Assembly (NCBI GenBank): GCA_903928285.1
Contig: CAIYQH010000574.1
Span: 1 to 14,118 of the forward strand
Length of the DNA stretch: 14,118 bases
Origin: an uncultured Bacteroidales bacterium
GTDB lineage: Bacteria > Bacteroidota > Bacteroidia > Bacteroidales > FEN-979
Reading direction: 5' to 3'
In this document: piece by piece, positions 1-8,300 of the stretch
Position numbering within the stretch: position 1 is the stretch's first letter
Layout: every line of letters starts with the position of its first letter
Made by a program: the position numbers and the translations under genes
Notes under the pieces: generated by a model
Told to the model about the DNA's origin: nothing
Databases searched by the model: none
The model's input: the letters and a program-made list of their open reading frames with translations, nothing else

Positions 1-47
1 CACCACTAATCTTAACACTCTTTCCCTACACGACGCTCTTCCGATCT
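1..47 (+). other. Illumina adapter sequence at contig end (artefact)
   Basis: Positions 15-47 are identical over 33 bases to the TruSeq universal / read-1 adapter tail, beginning ACACTCTTTCCC and ending GCTCTTCCGATCT. Bases 2-6 (ACCAC) and the CT near 11-12 loosely match the adapter bases that should precede it, so 1-14 are probably a degraded part of the same adapter. These bases should be trimmed; genomic sequence starts at about 48. Confidence 0.95.
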
Positions 48-49
48 TA

Positions 50-166
50 AAACGTAAAGGTTTTGTAGAGGGACTATTTTCTCTTTTAAAAGGTTTTGTA
101 GGGGAGGTTAACCCATCTGTTTTAGCAGGAGCCGTCTACTTTTACATGAAAATTGTTCAGGCCTGA
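50..166 (+). CDS. Possible 3' end of a truncated gene, unknown product
   Basis: An open frame of 38 codons runs from the first genomic bases to a TGA at 164-166. It would encode a hydrophobic tail with two similar stretches, KGFVEG and KGFVGE. These lie 33 bases (11 codons) apart and rest on a 13-base direct repeat at 56-68 and 89-101. An in-frame repeat of this kind slightly favours coding. I do not recognise the peptide. The 5' part of the gene is lost at the contig end, so nothing can be said about function. The frame may also be chance. Confidence 0.3.
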   Translation, partial: KRKGFVEGLFSLLKGFVGEVNPSVLAGAVYFYMKIVQA

Positions 167-184
167 AAACCAGGATTGTTTTTT
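162..184 (+). terminator. Weak terminator-like hairpin
   Basis: CCTG at 162-165 pairs with CAGG at 171-174 around a 5-base A-rich loop and is followed by a T-rich run to 184. It overlaps the stop codon of the partial upstream ORF. The stem is only 4 bp, so this is weak. Confidence 0.3.
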
Positions 185-227
185 AAAACAGAAAACAGCT
201 TAGCGAACCAAAACTATAAACTGTCCC

Positions 228-3200
228 ATGAGAACATTTCTATTGACAAGTATGATCCTGGTCATGACCCTCATTGTCACGGCGCAGGGCAACGGAAAAC
301 TTACTGCAGGTGATTCTCCCGCCAATACAATTTTTTCAACCGGTACTGGCGGTAACTGGAATTCCGGAGCAACCTGGGTCGGGGGGAATGTGCCGTCAGC
401 ATTAGATGATGTCATCATTGCCGACGGGACAAGCGTAACACTCGACAACAACGCCTCCTGCAACAGTCTTGTGGTAGGGGGAGGAACCAGCGGTGTGCTT
501 GCAATAAAGCCATATACGCTGACCATCACCCAGGATTTGACCATCACCGCCCATGGCTCTGTTAACATGGATGCGGCTGGGGGAGCTGCCGGAAATATTT
601 CAATCGGAGGCAGCCTGACAAACAACGGCAACCTGGATCTTTATCTTTCAGCCAGTGTTTTTGCCAAGATCACTTTTACCGGCACATCAAACACATCCTT
701 TACGCTGAATACCGGGTCGACGACCGATCTTGACGGGAGTACCTCTACAAGGGGGGTGAATGTCAACAAAGGTTCAAATTCAACGCCCATCCTCGACTTT
801 ATCTATAACGGAGGCACCCTGACGGTGCAGGGGGTTGCCCCGGTTACCGGATGTTTTTACATTACCACAGGAACCCTGAGGATCGGCGGTTCATCCACAC
901 TCAGCTTCCCCGTCTTTTCATCCGCGGCTTATAACATTCCTGCAACAGGAGGATTCTGGATGAACAATGCCAATTTTACAGTTTCGGGCCAGGCGGGCAT
1001 CGTAAACAATAACGGTTTGCTGAAGATGACAGCCGGCACCTATAACATAGCTACAGGAAACTACCAACTGTATCTCGGCGCAAGTTCAATCACGCAGATT
1101 GATGGCGGTGTAATCAACGCCTCCGCACATTTCGGGATCGGGGCGATAACAAGTGCGATCACCTATACACAGACAGGGGGGACCGTGAATGTTAATACAA
1201 GCGGTCTCTACAATTCGACATTTGGATGTTTTGATGTCGGAACATCCTCCAGTACAGTATTCACGATGAGCGGCGGCACTATCGTTCTCGTCAAACCAAA
1301 TATTTATGGCACCGGCCCTATTGACTATCGCGGGCCTTATAATACGGTGGCAGGAGTGAACATTACAGGCGGGAGCCTGCAAATCGGTTCAGCGGCAACA
1401 GCCACCAGTTCCACCTTCAGGGTGATTGGTTGTGCACCGGGAATTACGGTGAATGCCGCCAATAACCCTTCTCTTTCCCTTACCAACATCGTGGGTGTTA
1501 ATTTCAACACTACAGTTTACGGCGATCTGATCATAAACGGTACGGGCACCTTTACCCTGGGTTCGGGCAACCAGCTTGTCATGAAGGGGATCAGCGTTTC
1601 AAACCCCGGGAATATCACCAATGCCGGTACATTTGACGCATCCTCCACAGGCACGAACTCTGAACTGGTATTCAACAGTGTATGGGGAGCGCAAAGCCTG
1701 ACCAACACTGGAACAATTACTTCCAGTTCAATCGGAAGGCTTACCATCAACAACACCTCTTCCTCAGGAACCGTGACGATTCCGAATTCTCTTTCGATCG
1801 GCGGCATCAGCAGCGCCACCGGGGCACTAACGCTTACCAAAGGTGTTCTTACTACTACAGGACTAACCCTGGGTGGAGGAGGAACAGGCGGATTCACCTA
1901 TGTGAGGGGAGACGGCTCGATTTCCAGTACGCCTGCCTACAATTATGGAACAGGGACCCTTAGTTTTACCTACAGCGGCACCTCGGCGCAGACAACTGGA
2001 AGCGAACTCCCCTCTATGGCCACTGTCCTCATCATCAATAACGCAGCCGGCGTCAGCCTCAACACCCCGTTAACAGTCAATAATGCCACCTCCCTCACGG
2101 GAACGCTGACGCTGACAAGCGGGGTACTCGGTCTTTCCGGAACAGGGAGCCTGGTATTGGGCGGCGGCGGAGCGACTGCGTTCAACTATACTAAAGGCAA
2201 CGGTTCCTTATCCTTCCTCCCGACCTATAATTTCGGGTCAGGAAATCTGGTTTTTGTGTACAACGGGACTTCGGCGCAAGTTACAGGTGCCGAACTACCG
2301 GCAAACATATACAGGCTGACCATCAGCAATCCTGCCGGGGTTACCCTGAACAGTTCAGTTTCAGTGGCAAACACATTATCGCTTTCAAGCGGGATTCTCA
2401 CCATATCGGCGTTGAATTCAATTTCACTGGGAACCGCTTTAGTCGCGGGAACCTTATCCGGTGGAGGCGCCACCGCCTACATAGCAGGCCCTTTTGCGCG
2501 GACCTATGCAGCCAGCCGGACTGCAACCGGGACCTATACCTCAGCGACACTCTTTCCTGTCGGGAAAAACAGCACCTATCTCCCGGTCTGGGTTGATCCG
2601 ACCACCACATCGGGCGGCGCGGTGATTTTCAAATGTGAAGCCTTTACGACAAACGCCGGTACCAGGGGAACCGGCATAGCAACGCTTTCACCCGACAGAT
2701 GGGAGGCGCTGGTAACTTCGGGTTCAGCGAACCTGACGGGAACATACCTGCGAATCGGGGATGCTGCGATCACCAGCGCAAGCGTTATTCTTCAGGCACC
2801 TGGGAGTTCTTCAGCCTACAGCACGATCGTACCGACCACTGCCTACGCAGTTGGATCCCCGAATACATTGACGACAACGGTAACTCAGATCCTTTATGGG
2901 GCCTACAACGGTTACTTCGCCTATGGTCTTACGGCAACCCTTTCCACCTGGACAGGCACATCAGGCACAGATTGGGCGGCAGCCGGAAACTGGAGCCCCT
3001 CCGGGATGCCGACGACGCTTAATGATGTTGTCATTCCTGCGGTGGCAAATTTACCGGTCATCAATGAAGCGCCGGGCACCCCTGCCATCTGCAATGACCT
3101 TACCATCCAAAGTGGCGCTGTCCTGACCATCGCCGCAGGCAAGGCCCTCACCGTCGGCAGGACACTTACCAATAACGCCGGGAATTCCGGGTTGGTGTTG

Positions 3201-4511
3201 AATTCCGACGCCACAGGCACTGGTTCGCTGATCTTCAACACGGCAGGTGTTGCCGGCACGGTGCAGCGGTATATCCCGCATTGGACCGATAATAGTCACG
3301 GTTATCATTTTCTTTCCTCGTCCGTGGCAAGCCAGGCCATCCGGCCCCTCTTTGTGCCCGCCAACCCGGGCAGCGCACAGGATTTTTATGCATGGGATGA
3401 GGTTAACGGCTGGTGGTTCAACTCCAAAGACCAGGGACTTCAATGGGTACCTGCTTTTGATTCAACTTTCGTAACCGGTAAAGGATATCTGGTCGCCTAC
3501 AATTCCGATGTTACCAAACCATTTACAGGGATACTAAACATGACCGATGTCGCCAAATCGGGACTAACTTTTACAAGTCCGGGAAACTATTCGGGAGACC
3601 TCACACCCGGGTGGAACCTGCTGGGCAACCCCTTTTCAAGCGCCATTACCTGGAATACGACAGGTTGGTCGTTGTCGAACATTGCGGCCATTGCAAAAGT
3701 CTGGAATGAAGGCAATGCGGGCTATACCGATATCGCTGCCAGCGGGATCATCCCGGCCGGGCAGGGTTTTATGGTCAACGTACTGAATGGTTCAGGGGGA
3801 TCCCTTGTCATCCCGGCTGCGGCACGTACCCACAATGCCCAGTCCTGGTACAAATCAACAGGAGATCCGGTTATCCGGCTGGTGGCGCACAACCTCGACG
3901 CGCAAACGGCACAGGAGAGTGTGGTCATGTTTGACAGCCAGGCAAGTTCCAATTTTGACCCGGCAACCGATTCCCGTTTCCTGCCCGGCTATGCGCCATT
4001 GTTCTACTCCTTTAAAGGAGCCGAACACCTCTCGACCAGTGTATTGCCGGGTATGGACAGCCAGCCCGCCATTCCCTTCAGTTTCATTAAATCGGCGGGA
4101 ACCAGTTTTTCCATCGATGCCGTTCAGATTGAAAATGTGCCGGCACAGGTCTATCTGACCGACCTGAAACTGAACAGGACCCAGAACCTGAGCGATAACC
4201 CCGTTTATCCGTTTACCGCAAGCGATGGCGACGACCCGGGCAGGTTCATGCTTTCATTCAGCCATACCGGCCTGACTGAAAAAGGGTTGACCGGCAACAG
4301 GATCTATACTGTCGGGAACATCCTATATATCGTGGAACCGGGGAAGGCCAGGCTTGAACTTTTCAGCCTGGACGGCCGGAAACTGTTCGAGGAGGAGATA
4401 AACAGCCCCGTACTCTACAGGTCCACCCTGTTTGTCCCGGCAGCTTATTATGTGGCACGTCTGACCACCTGCACCGGGGTTGTAGTTACTAAAGTATTCA
4501 TCCATTCATAA
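228..4511 (+). CDS. Large secreted beta-rich adhesin-like protein with T9SS C-terminal sorting tail
   Basis: This encodes 1427 residues. Residues 1-19 form a signal peptide (basic MR, hydrophobic core, cleavage near TAQ), which fixes the ATG start. The body is low-complexity and rich in Gly, Ser, Thr and Asn, as expected of a right-handed beta-helix or stacked beta repeats. A motif of the form GNW..G.TW.GG..P...DDV.I at about residues 40-65 recurs at about 907-935 (TGTSGTDW then GNWSPSGMP). Near residues 535-725 are tandem units of about 96 residues. A stretch containing GWNLLGNPFSSAITWN at about residues 1130-1145 is typical of Bacteroidota T9SS cargo. The last ~75 residues, with LFSLDGRKLFEE followed by YYVARL and VVVTKVFIHS, match the T9SS sorting domain (Por_Secre_tail type). 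It is therefore probably exported by the Sec system, passed through T9SS and displayed or released at the cell surface. The substrate or ligand is unknown. No promoter box was recognised upstream. The small gene 18 bases downstream may be cotranscribed. Confidence 0.9.
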   Translation: MRTFLLTSMILVMTLIVTAQGNGKLTAGDSPANTIFSTGTGGNWNSGATWVGGNVPSALDDVIIADGTSVTLDNNASCNSLVVGGGTSGVLAIKPYTLTITQDLTITAHGSVNMDAAGGAAGNISIGGSLTNNGNLDLYLSASVFAKITFTGTSNTSFTLNTGSTTDLDGSTSTRGVNVNKGSNSTPILDFIYNGGTLTVQGVAPVTGCFYITTGTLRIGGSSTLSFPVFSSAAYNIPATGGFWMNNANFTVSGQAGIVNNNGLLKMTAGTYNIATGNYQLYLGASSITQIDGGVINASAHFGIGAITSAITYTQTGGTVNVNTSGLYNSTFGCFDVGTSSSTVFTMSGGTIVLVKPNIYGTGPIDYRGPYNTVAGVNITGGSLQIGSAATATSSTFRVIGCAPGITVNAANNPSLSLTNIVGVNFNTTVYGDLIINGTGTFTLGSGNQLVMKGISVSNPGNITNAGTFDASSTGTNSELVFNSVWGAQSLTNTGTITSSSIGRLTINNTSSSGTVTIPNSLSIGGISSATGALTLTKGVLTTTGLTLGGGGTGGFTYVRGDGSISSTPAYNYGTGTLSFTYSGTSAQTTGSELPSMATVLIINNAAGVSLNTPLTVNNATSLTGTLTLTSGVLGLSGTGSLVLGGGGATAFNYTKGNGSLSFLPTYNFGSGNLVFVYNGTSAQVTGAELPANIYRLTISNPAGVTLNSSVSVANTLSLSSGILTISALNSISLGTALVAGTLSGGGATAYIAGPFARTYAASRTATGTYTSATLFPVGKNSTYLPVWVDPTTTSGGAVIFKCEAFTTNAGTRGTGIATLSPDRWEALVTSGSANLTGTYLRIGDAAITSASVILQAPGSSSAYSTIVPTTAYAVGSPNTLTTTVTQILYGAYNGYFAYGLTATLSTWTGTSGTDWAAAGNWSPSGMPTTLNDVVIPAVANLPVINEAPGTPAICNDLTIQSGAVLTIAAGKALTVGRTLTNNAGNSGLVLNSDATGTGSLIFNTAGVAGTVQRYIPHWTDNSHGYHFLSSSVASQAIRPLFVPANPGSAQDFYAWDEVNGWWFNSKDQGLQWVPAFDSTFVTGKGYLVAYNSDVTKPFTGILNMTDVAKSGLTFTSPGNYSGDLTPGWNLLGNPFSSAITWNTTGWSLSNIAAIAKVWNEGNAGYTDIAASGIIPAGQGFMVNVLNGSGGSLVIPAAARTHNAQSWYKSTGDPVIRLVAHNLDAQTAQESVVMFDSQASSNFDPATDSRFLPGYAPLFYSFKGAEHLSTSVLPGMDSQPAIPFSFIKSAGTSFSIDAVQIENVPAQVYLTDLKLNRTQNLSDNPVYPFTASDGDDPGRFMLSFSHTGLTEKGLTGNRIYTVGNILYIVEPGKARLELFSLDGRKLFEEEINSPVLYRSTLFVPAAYYVARLTTCTGVVVTKVFIHS
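1827..2403 (+). repeat. Tandem ~96-residue repeats within the adhesin-like gene
   Basis: Two full units and the start of a third can be aligned. L-T-L-T-x-G-V-L at 1827 and 2106 and LSLSSGIL at 2376 mark the unit starts. GTSAQ at 1977 and 2265 lies 288 bases apart and is followed in both copies by TTGSELP or VTGAELP. The glycine run LGGGG precedes each FTY or FNY segment. The DNA has diverged more than the protein, so the duplication is old and probably kept for structure. Confidence 0.75.
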
Positions 4512-4529
4512 CCGGGAAAGAAACTGTAA

Positions 4530-4787
4530 ATGAAAAACATTCGGAAAATATTACTTACCCTGGCTTTCCTTTTCTCAGCCACGTTTATGTTCCATTCGTT
4601 CGCCGATGGGCCCCTCGACAATCCACCTCCTCCGCCGGGAGGCGGGCATGGCGGCGGCGGAAACACGCAGGGAGCGCCTATCGACGGCGGCACGGGAATC
4701 CTCCTGGTTTTAGGGGCATGTTACGGTGGCCTCAGTTTGTATAAAATCAGGAAATCTCAGCAGGATAACCAGGAAGTGACAGGATAG
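4530..4787 (+). CDS. Small secreted protein with PID-CTERM-like C-terminal anchor signal
   Basis: This encodes 85 residues. Residues 1-25 form a signal peptide (MKNIRK followed by a hydrophobic stretch). Residues 31-47 are an extended Pro/Gly linker (PPPPPGGGH then GGGG). Residues 50-54 read PIDGG, followed by a hydrophobic segment at 55-71 containing YGG, then basic KIRK at 72-75. This order of PIDGG, short membrane segment and positive cluster resembles the PID-CTERM sorting signal known from short Bacteroidota proteins, which is comparable in layout to PEP-CTERM tails. The mature part is almost only linker, so an enzymatic role is unlikely. The gene starts 18 bases after the T9SS adhesin stop with no promoter seen between them, suggesting cotranscription. 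The family assignment comes from the motif; the sorting machinery is not in this window. Confidence 0.75.
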   Translation: MKNIRKILLTLAFLFSATFMFHSFADGPLDNPPPPPGGGHGGGGNTQGAPIDGGTGILLVLGACYGGLSLYKIRKSQQDNQEVTG

Positions 4788-4821
4788 TATTCTTGAAGCC
4801 CTAAACAGGAATTATACCTGA

Positions 4822-4942
4822 ACACATGTTGCCCGAAATGTGGGCAAACAGCATTTTTTCAGGAAAGCCTTGGGAATCGCCTGATTTCAGTGAAGAAACT
4901 AAATGTTTGCTTCTGTTTTTTATACTGGGGAGTGGAGTTTAC
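4822..4942 (+). repeat. Structured dispersed repeat, copy 1
   Basis: This matches 12414-12542 in the same orientation. The core 4861-4942 aligns to 12460-12542 over 83 columns with 8 mismatches and one 1-base gap, about 89% identity; the first 34 bases are identical. The 5' part contains stem-loop 1: TTGCCCG at 4829-4835 pairs with TGGGCAA at 4841-4847 around loop AAATG. A second hairpin follows at 4892-4913. The copy begins 34 bases after the stop of the small secreted-protein gene. I do not recognise the family. It could be an RNA element, a terminator-bearing intergenic repeat, or a decayed coding remnant. Confidence 0.85.
4892..4921 (+). terminator. Terminator-like hairpin in repeat copy 1
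   Basis: GAAGAAAC at 4892-4899 pairs with GTTT-CTTC at 4905-4913 with one bulged G, around loop TAAAT, giving 8 bp. A run of six T starts 2 bases later at 4916. It is AT-rich and not strong, but it is placed where termination of the 4530-4787 transcript would be expected. Confidence 0.45.
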
Positions 4943-5088
4943 AGATCCGTATACTCTTTTAAACTGGCCTTCATTAAGTTGCGGTGTCAAAACAGAATCA
5001 CCTGGTCCCAGGTTATCTTCCTGTATTACCTCCCGGAGGCTGCATATTATTGATTCCCGGTTCGTGACATCCTTATAACGGGGTTGCC

Positions 5089-5247
5089 ATGGACATCCGC
5101 CAAGCGGTACCTTGTTGCCTTGCGGTATTTTCGGTATACGACCAAACAGGGGCACCTGTGGATGATCACCAGGGAGGGGCAGCAGTACCTGCCGCTTTCT
5201 TAAAAGAGTTCAACAGGGCCGGCATGGGGCCTTTTTCCTGGAAATAA
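5089..5247 (+). CDS. Possible small ORF, 52 residues, unknown
   Basis: ATG at 5089 opens a frame to TAA at 5245-5247. The peptide begins MDIRQAVPCCLAVF and ends NRAGMGPFSWK. Its composition looks protein-like, with mixed charged and hydrophobic residues and no low complexity, but I recognise no domain. There is no SD and no upstream TAnnTTTG box. The hairpin and T-run at 5215-5235 lie inside its last codons, which argues against a functional gene. It may be a remnant of an older gene. Confidence 0.25.
   Translation: MDIRQAVPCCLAVFSVYDQTGAPVDDHQGGAAVPAAFLKEFNRAGMGPFSWK
5215..5235 (+). terminator. Weak terminator-like hairpin upstream of the FISUMP protein
   Basis: AGG-CC at 5215-5220 (one bulged G) can pair with GG-CCT ending at 5231, followed by TTTT. 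The 5-bp stem with a bulge is marginal. It would separate the transcript of the upstream region from the gene at 5335. Confidence 0.25.
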
Positions 5248-5304
5248 GACTATACGGTACTTATTTTTTCCCCTCACAACAGGCAACTATTCTCCCGGAT
5301 TTAA

Positions 5305-5312
5305 TATCTTTG
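5305..5312 (+). promoter_or_regulatory. Bacteroidota -7 promoter box TATCTTTG
   Basis: TATCTTTG fits the Bacteroidota sigma-70-type -7 consensus TAnnTTTG exactly and lies 22 bases upstream of the ATG at 5335. No TTTG was found at the usual -33 distance, so the promoter may be weak or activator-dependent. The implied leader is about 15-18 bases. Confidence 0.55.
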
Positions 5313-5334
5313 GATTATAAACCTTTCACCTGTT

Positions 5335-8300
5335 ATGCTCAGATACGGGACCATCCTCCTTTTTCTAAGCTTATCCCTTGCCTCCCTGGCATTCGTGAAA
5401 CCCTCATTTACCCGAAAACAACGTGCTTTCATTGAGAACAAAGGCCAGATCATTGATCAGAATAACAAACCCAATCCGGCCGTTCTGTACCTGCTGAATA
5501 CACCCGGGTTAAATGTGCAATTGCGCAGGGGCGGATTCAGCTATGATCTCTATCGGAAATCGAATATTGCAAAAAGAATACCGAATGTCGAAATATCGCG
5601 TGACCTGTCACGTGACAAGGATCATGATTCGTCAAGTGTTAACTTTCACAGGATCGACATCGACCTGATTGGTTCAAACCCCGCCTGCGAAATCATCGCC
5701 TCCGGAACTTCAACCGATTACCTGAATTATTATACTACGGGAACATCAGTTAATGGGGTCACCAAGGTCATATCCTACGAGAACGTATCCTATAAAAACA
5801 TCTATCCCTGCATTGATCTCGAGTTTCAGCCGGATTCCACCTCCGGAGTGAAGTACAATTTCATCGTTCATCCTGGCGGTGACCTTACGGCCATAAGAAT
5901 GAAAATTGCAGGACCGGAAATTGAACTTAACAATTCGGGATTCCTGAATCTGAAGACCTCCGTCGGGATTATCGAAGAGAAAATCCCCGAAAGCTATTTA
6001 TTGGCGGATGGTAAAAAATCAAAGGTACAAGCTTCTTTCACCCGGGTTGGGCAGAACATTTTTGGTTTATCCGTCAACAGCCGTATCAGGGGTGCAACCA
6101 CGCTGGTCATCGACCCGGTACCTAACCGTCTCTGGTCGACCTATTATGGCGGGATGAATGCAAATCCAAGTTCGACGGAAGCCATTAACTGCATAAAGAT
6201 CGACAAGGATGGAAACCTGGTGATTGTCGGCGAGACACCCTCACCGGATAACATGGCAACGGCAGGTTCTTTTCAAAGTACAATCGGCGGGGATGTCGAT
6301 GCTTTTCTGGCCAAATTCACGCCCGATGGGGCACGTTTATGGGCAACCTATTACGGAGGCAGCGATAAAGACAGGGGAGTAGGATGCGCGGTCAATGCCC
6401 TCGGAGACATATTCATTACCGGAGAGACATACTCAACCGGCCAGATCGCAACTCCGGGCACGTACCAGACTGTGCTGGGAGGATTCAGCGACGGGTTTGC
6501 CGCCCGGTTCTTCCCCGATGGAACCCGCATATGGGGTACCTATTATGGCGGTAGTGAATCGGAGCGAAATTGCGGATGCACGCTTGACAAAGACGGAAAT
6601 CTTTATACTGTCGGACAAAGTTATTCTGGCAATAACATCTCTACTCCAGGTGCCTACCAGGTTGGTAACAACGGCAACGGGGATGCATACCTGGCCAAAT
6701 TTCGTCCCGACGGGAAGCTGGCATGGGGAACCTATTATGGCGGAAATCTCGCTGATCTTGCATTAGGCGTATGCGCCGACACCCTGGGCAACATCATTAT
6801 GACAGGAAATACAAAATCACATGGCGATATCGCCTCGCCAGGGGCACACCAGGAGACCTACGGCGGAACCGGTACCAACGGCGGCGGTGACGGGTTTATC
6901 ATCAGGTTCAATACCGACGGGCAACGGCAGTGGGGAACCTATTACGGCGGCGCAGAGGGGGATGACGCAACTGCTTGTGTCTGCACGAACAGCGGAATGA
7001 TTTACGTGACAGGCGATACCGGGTCGGATGACAACATTTCAACCCCCGGCAGCTATCAGCCAACACGTTATTTTGGAACGGACGCTTTTTTCGTCAAATT
7101 AACCATGGCAGGCACGCGGATCTGGGGCACCTATTATGGCGGTGACATCGAGGACCACGGCATGGCCTGCGACTATGATCCCAGGGGAACTGTGTTTTTA
7201 AGCGGGTACACGGCCTCCTCCGTTAACATATCGACCCCCAATGCCTACCAGATATATAATTATGGCTACTGGGATGTCTTTCTTGCAAAATTCGACACCA
7301 ACGGCTCACGGACATGGTGCACCTATTTTGGAGCCAGTTGGGCTGACTGGTGTTATACACTGGCGGTCGATACCAACGACCGCCAGTACGTCGCGGGACA
7401 AACCGGATCGACGACCGGCATGGCAAGCACCGGCGCGTTCCAGACCGTTTTCGGCGGGCCCTATTCTGACGGCTTTATGGCCAAATTTACCGATTGCGTC
7501 AACCCACATTCAGGTCCCATAACAGGTAAGGATATTGTTTGTAAAAACACAGTGGAAACTTACTCAATACCCCCTATTTACAAGGTGTTCACATACAACT
7601 GGGCAGTTCCGCCGGGGGCCTCAATCCTGTCGGGGCAGAATACCTCTTCCATTACGGTTTCCTATTCCAATACAGCCATCGCGGGAAAACTTTCAGTGTA
7701 TGCCACGAACCTTTGCGGAACAGGCGATACGGCCATAATCATGATCACCGTCAATGCCAACCCGGAACCGGTTCTTACCGGGAGTAACAATGTATGCTGG
7801 AATACTGTTTCGACCTATTCTACACAGGCAGGCAAGATCAACTACGTATGGAACTATTCTCCCGGGGGATCCATCATGAGCGGGGGCGGGAGTAGCAACA
7901 ATACTGCCGGAATTTCATGGAACACGACAGGGTCACACTGGGTAACCGTGACCTTTGACAATGGGAACGGATGCCCTGCCCCGCCTGCCACAATCCTGCC
8001 CGTTACAGTCCAGGCCGGCCCGCCTTTGACGAATGCACCCCTGTCAAAAACCATTTGCTCGGGCGACTCAACAAGGATTCTTCTGACTTCCAGCCAGGCG
8101 GGAACCACCTTCACCTGGCTGGCCGCGGGTTCCTCCCCTGATGTCACAGGGTTCGCCGGCGGAAGCGGGGATTCCATCAACCAGAAACTTGTCAATTTGG
8201 GAAGTGCTACCACCACCGTAACTTATACCGTTACCACGCATTTCAATGGTTGTGCCGGGCTTTCCGCTGACTATGTCGTGTCTGTGCTTCCATTAGCGCC

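Larger units (their letters stand above)
4788..5334 (+). other. 547-base intergenic region
   Basis: This region holds copy 1 of the structured dispersed repeat (4822-4942), a possible 52-codon ORF (5089-5247), a weak hairpin with a T-run (5215-5235) and the -7 box of the next gene (5305-5312). A second + frame is open from 4824 to 5078. It begins with a CCPKCG-like reading, but the other repeat copy has a stop in that frame, so I do not call it. Nothing recognisable lies in 4943-5088. Confidence 0.6.

Noticed and set aside
200..631. Antisense ORF opposite the adhesin gene
   Set aside because: Proline/valine-rich translation is the expected mirror of a Gly/Thr/Asn-rich coding strand; several similar antisense frames occur along the same gene.
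4859..5155. 98-codon minus-strand ORF in the intergenic gap
   Set aside because: No recognisable domain and no promoter; its tail is the minus reading of the dispersed repeat, noted instead as an alternative for that repeat.
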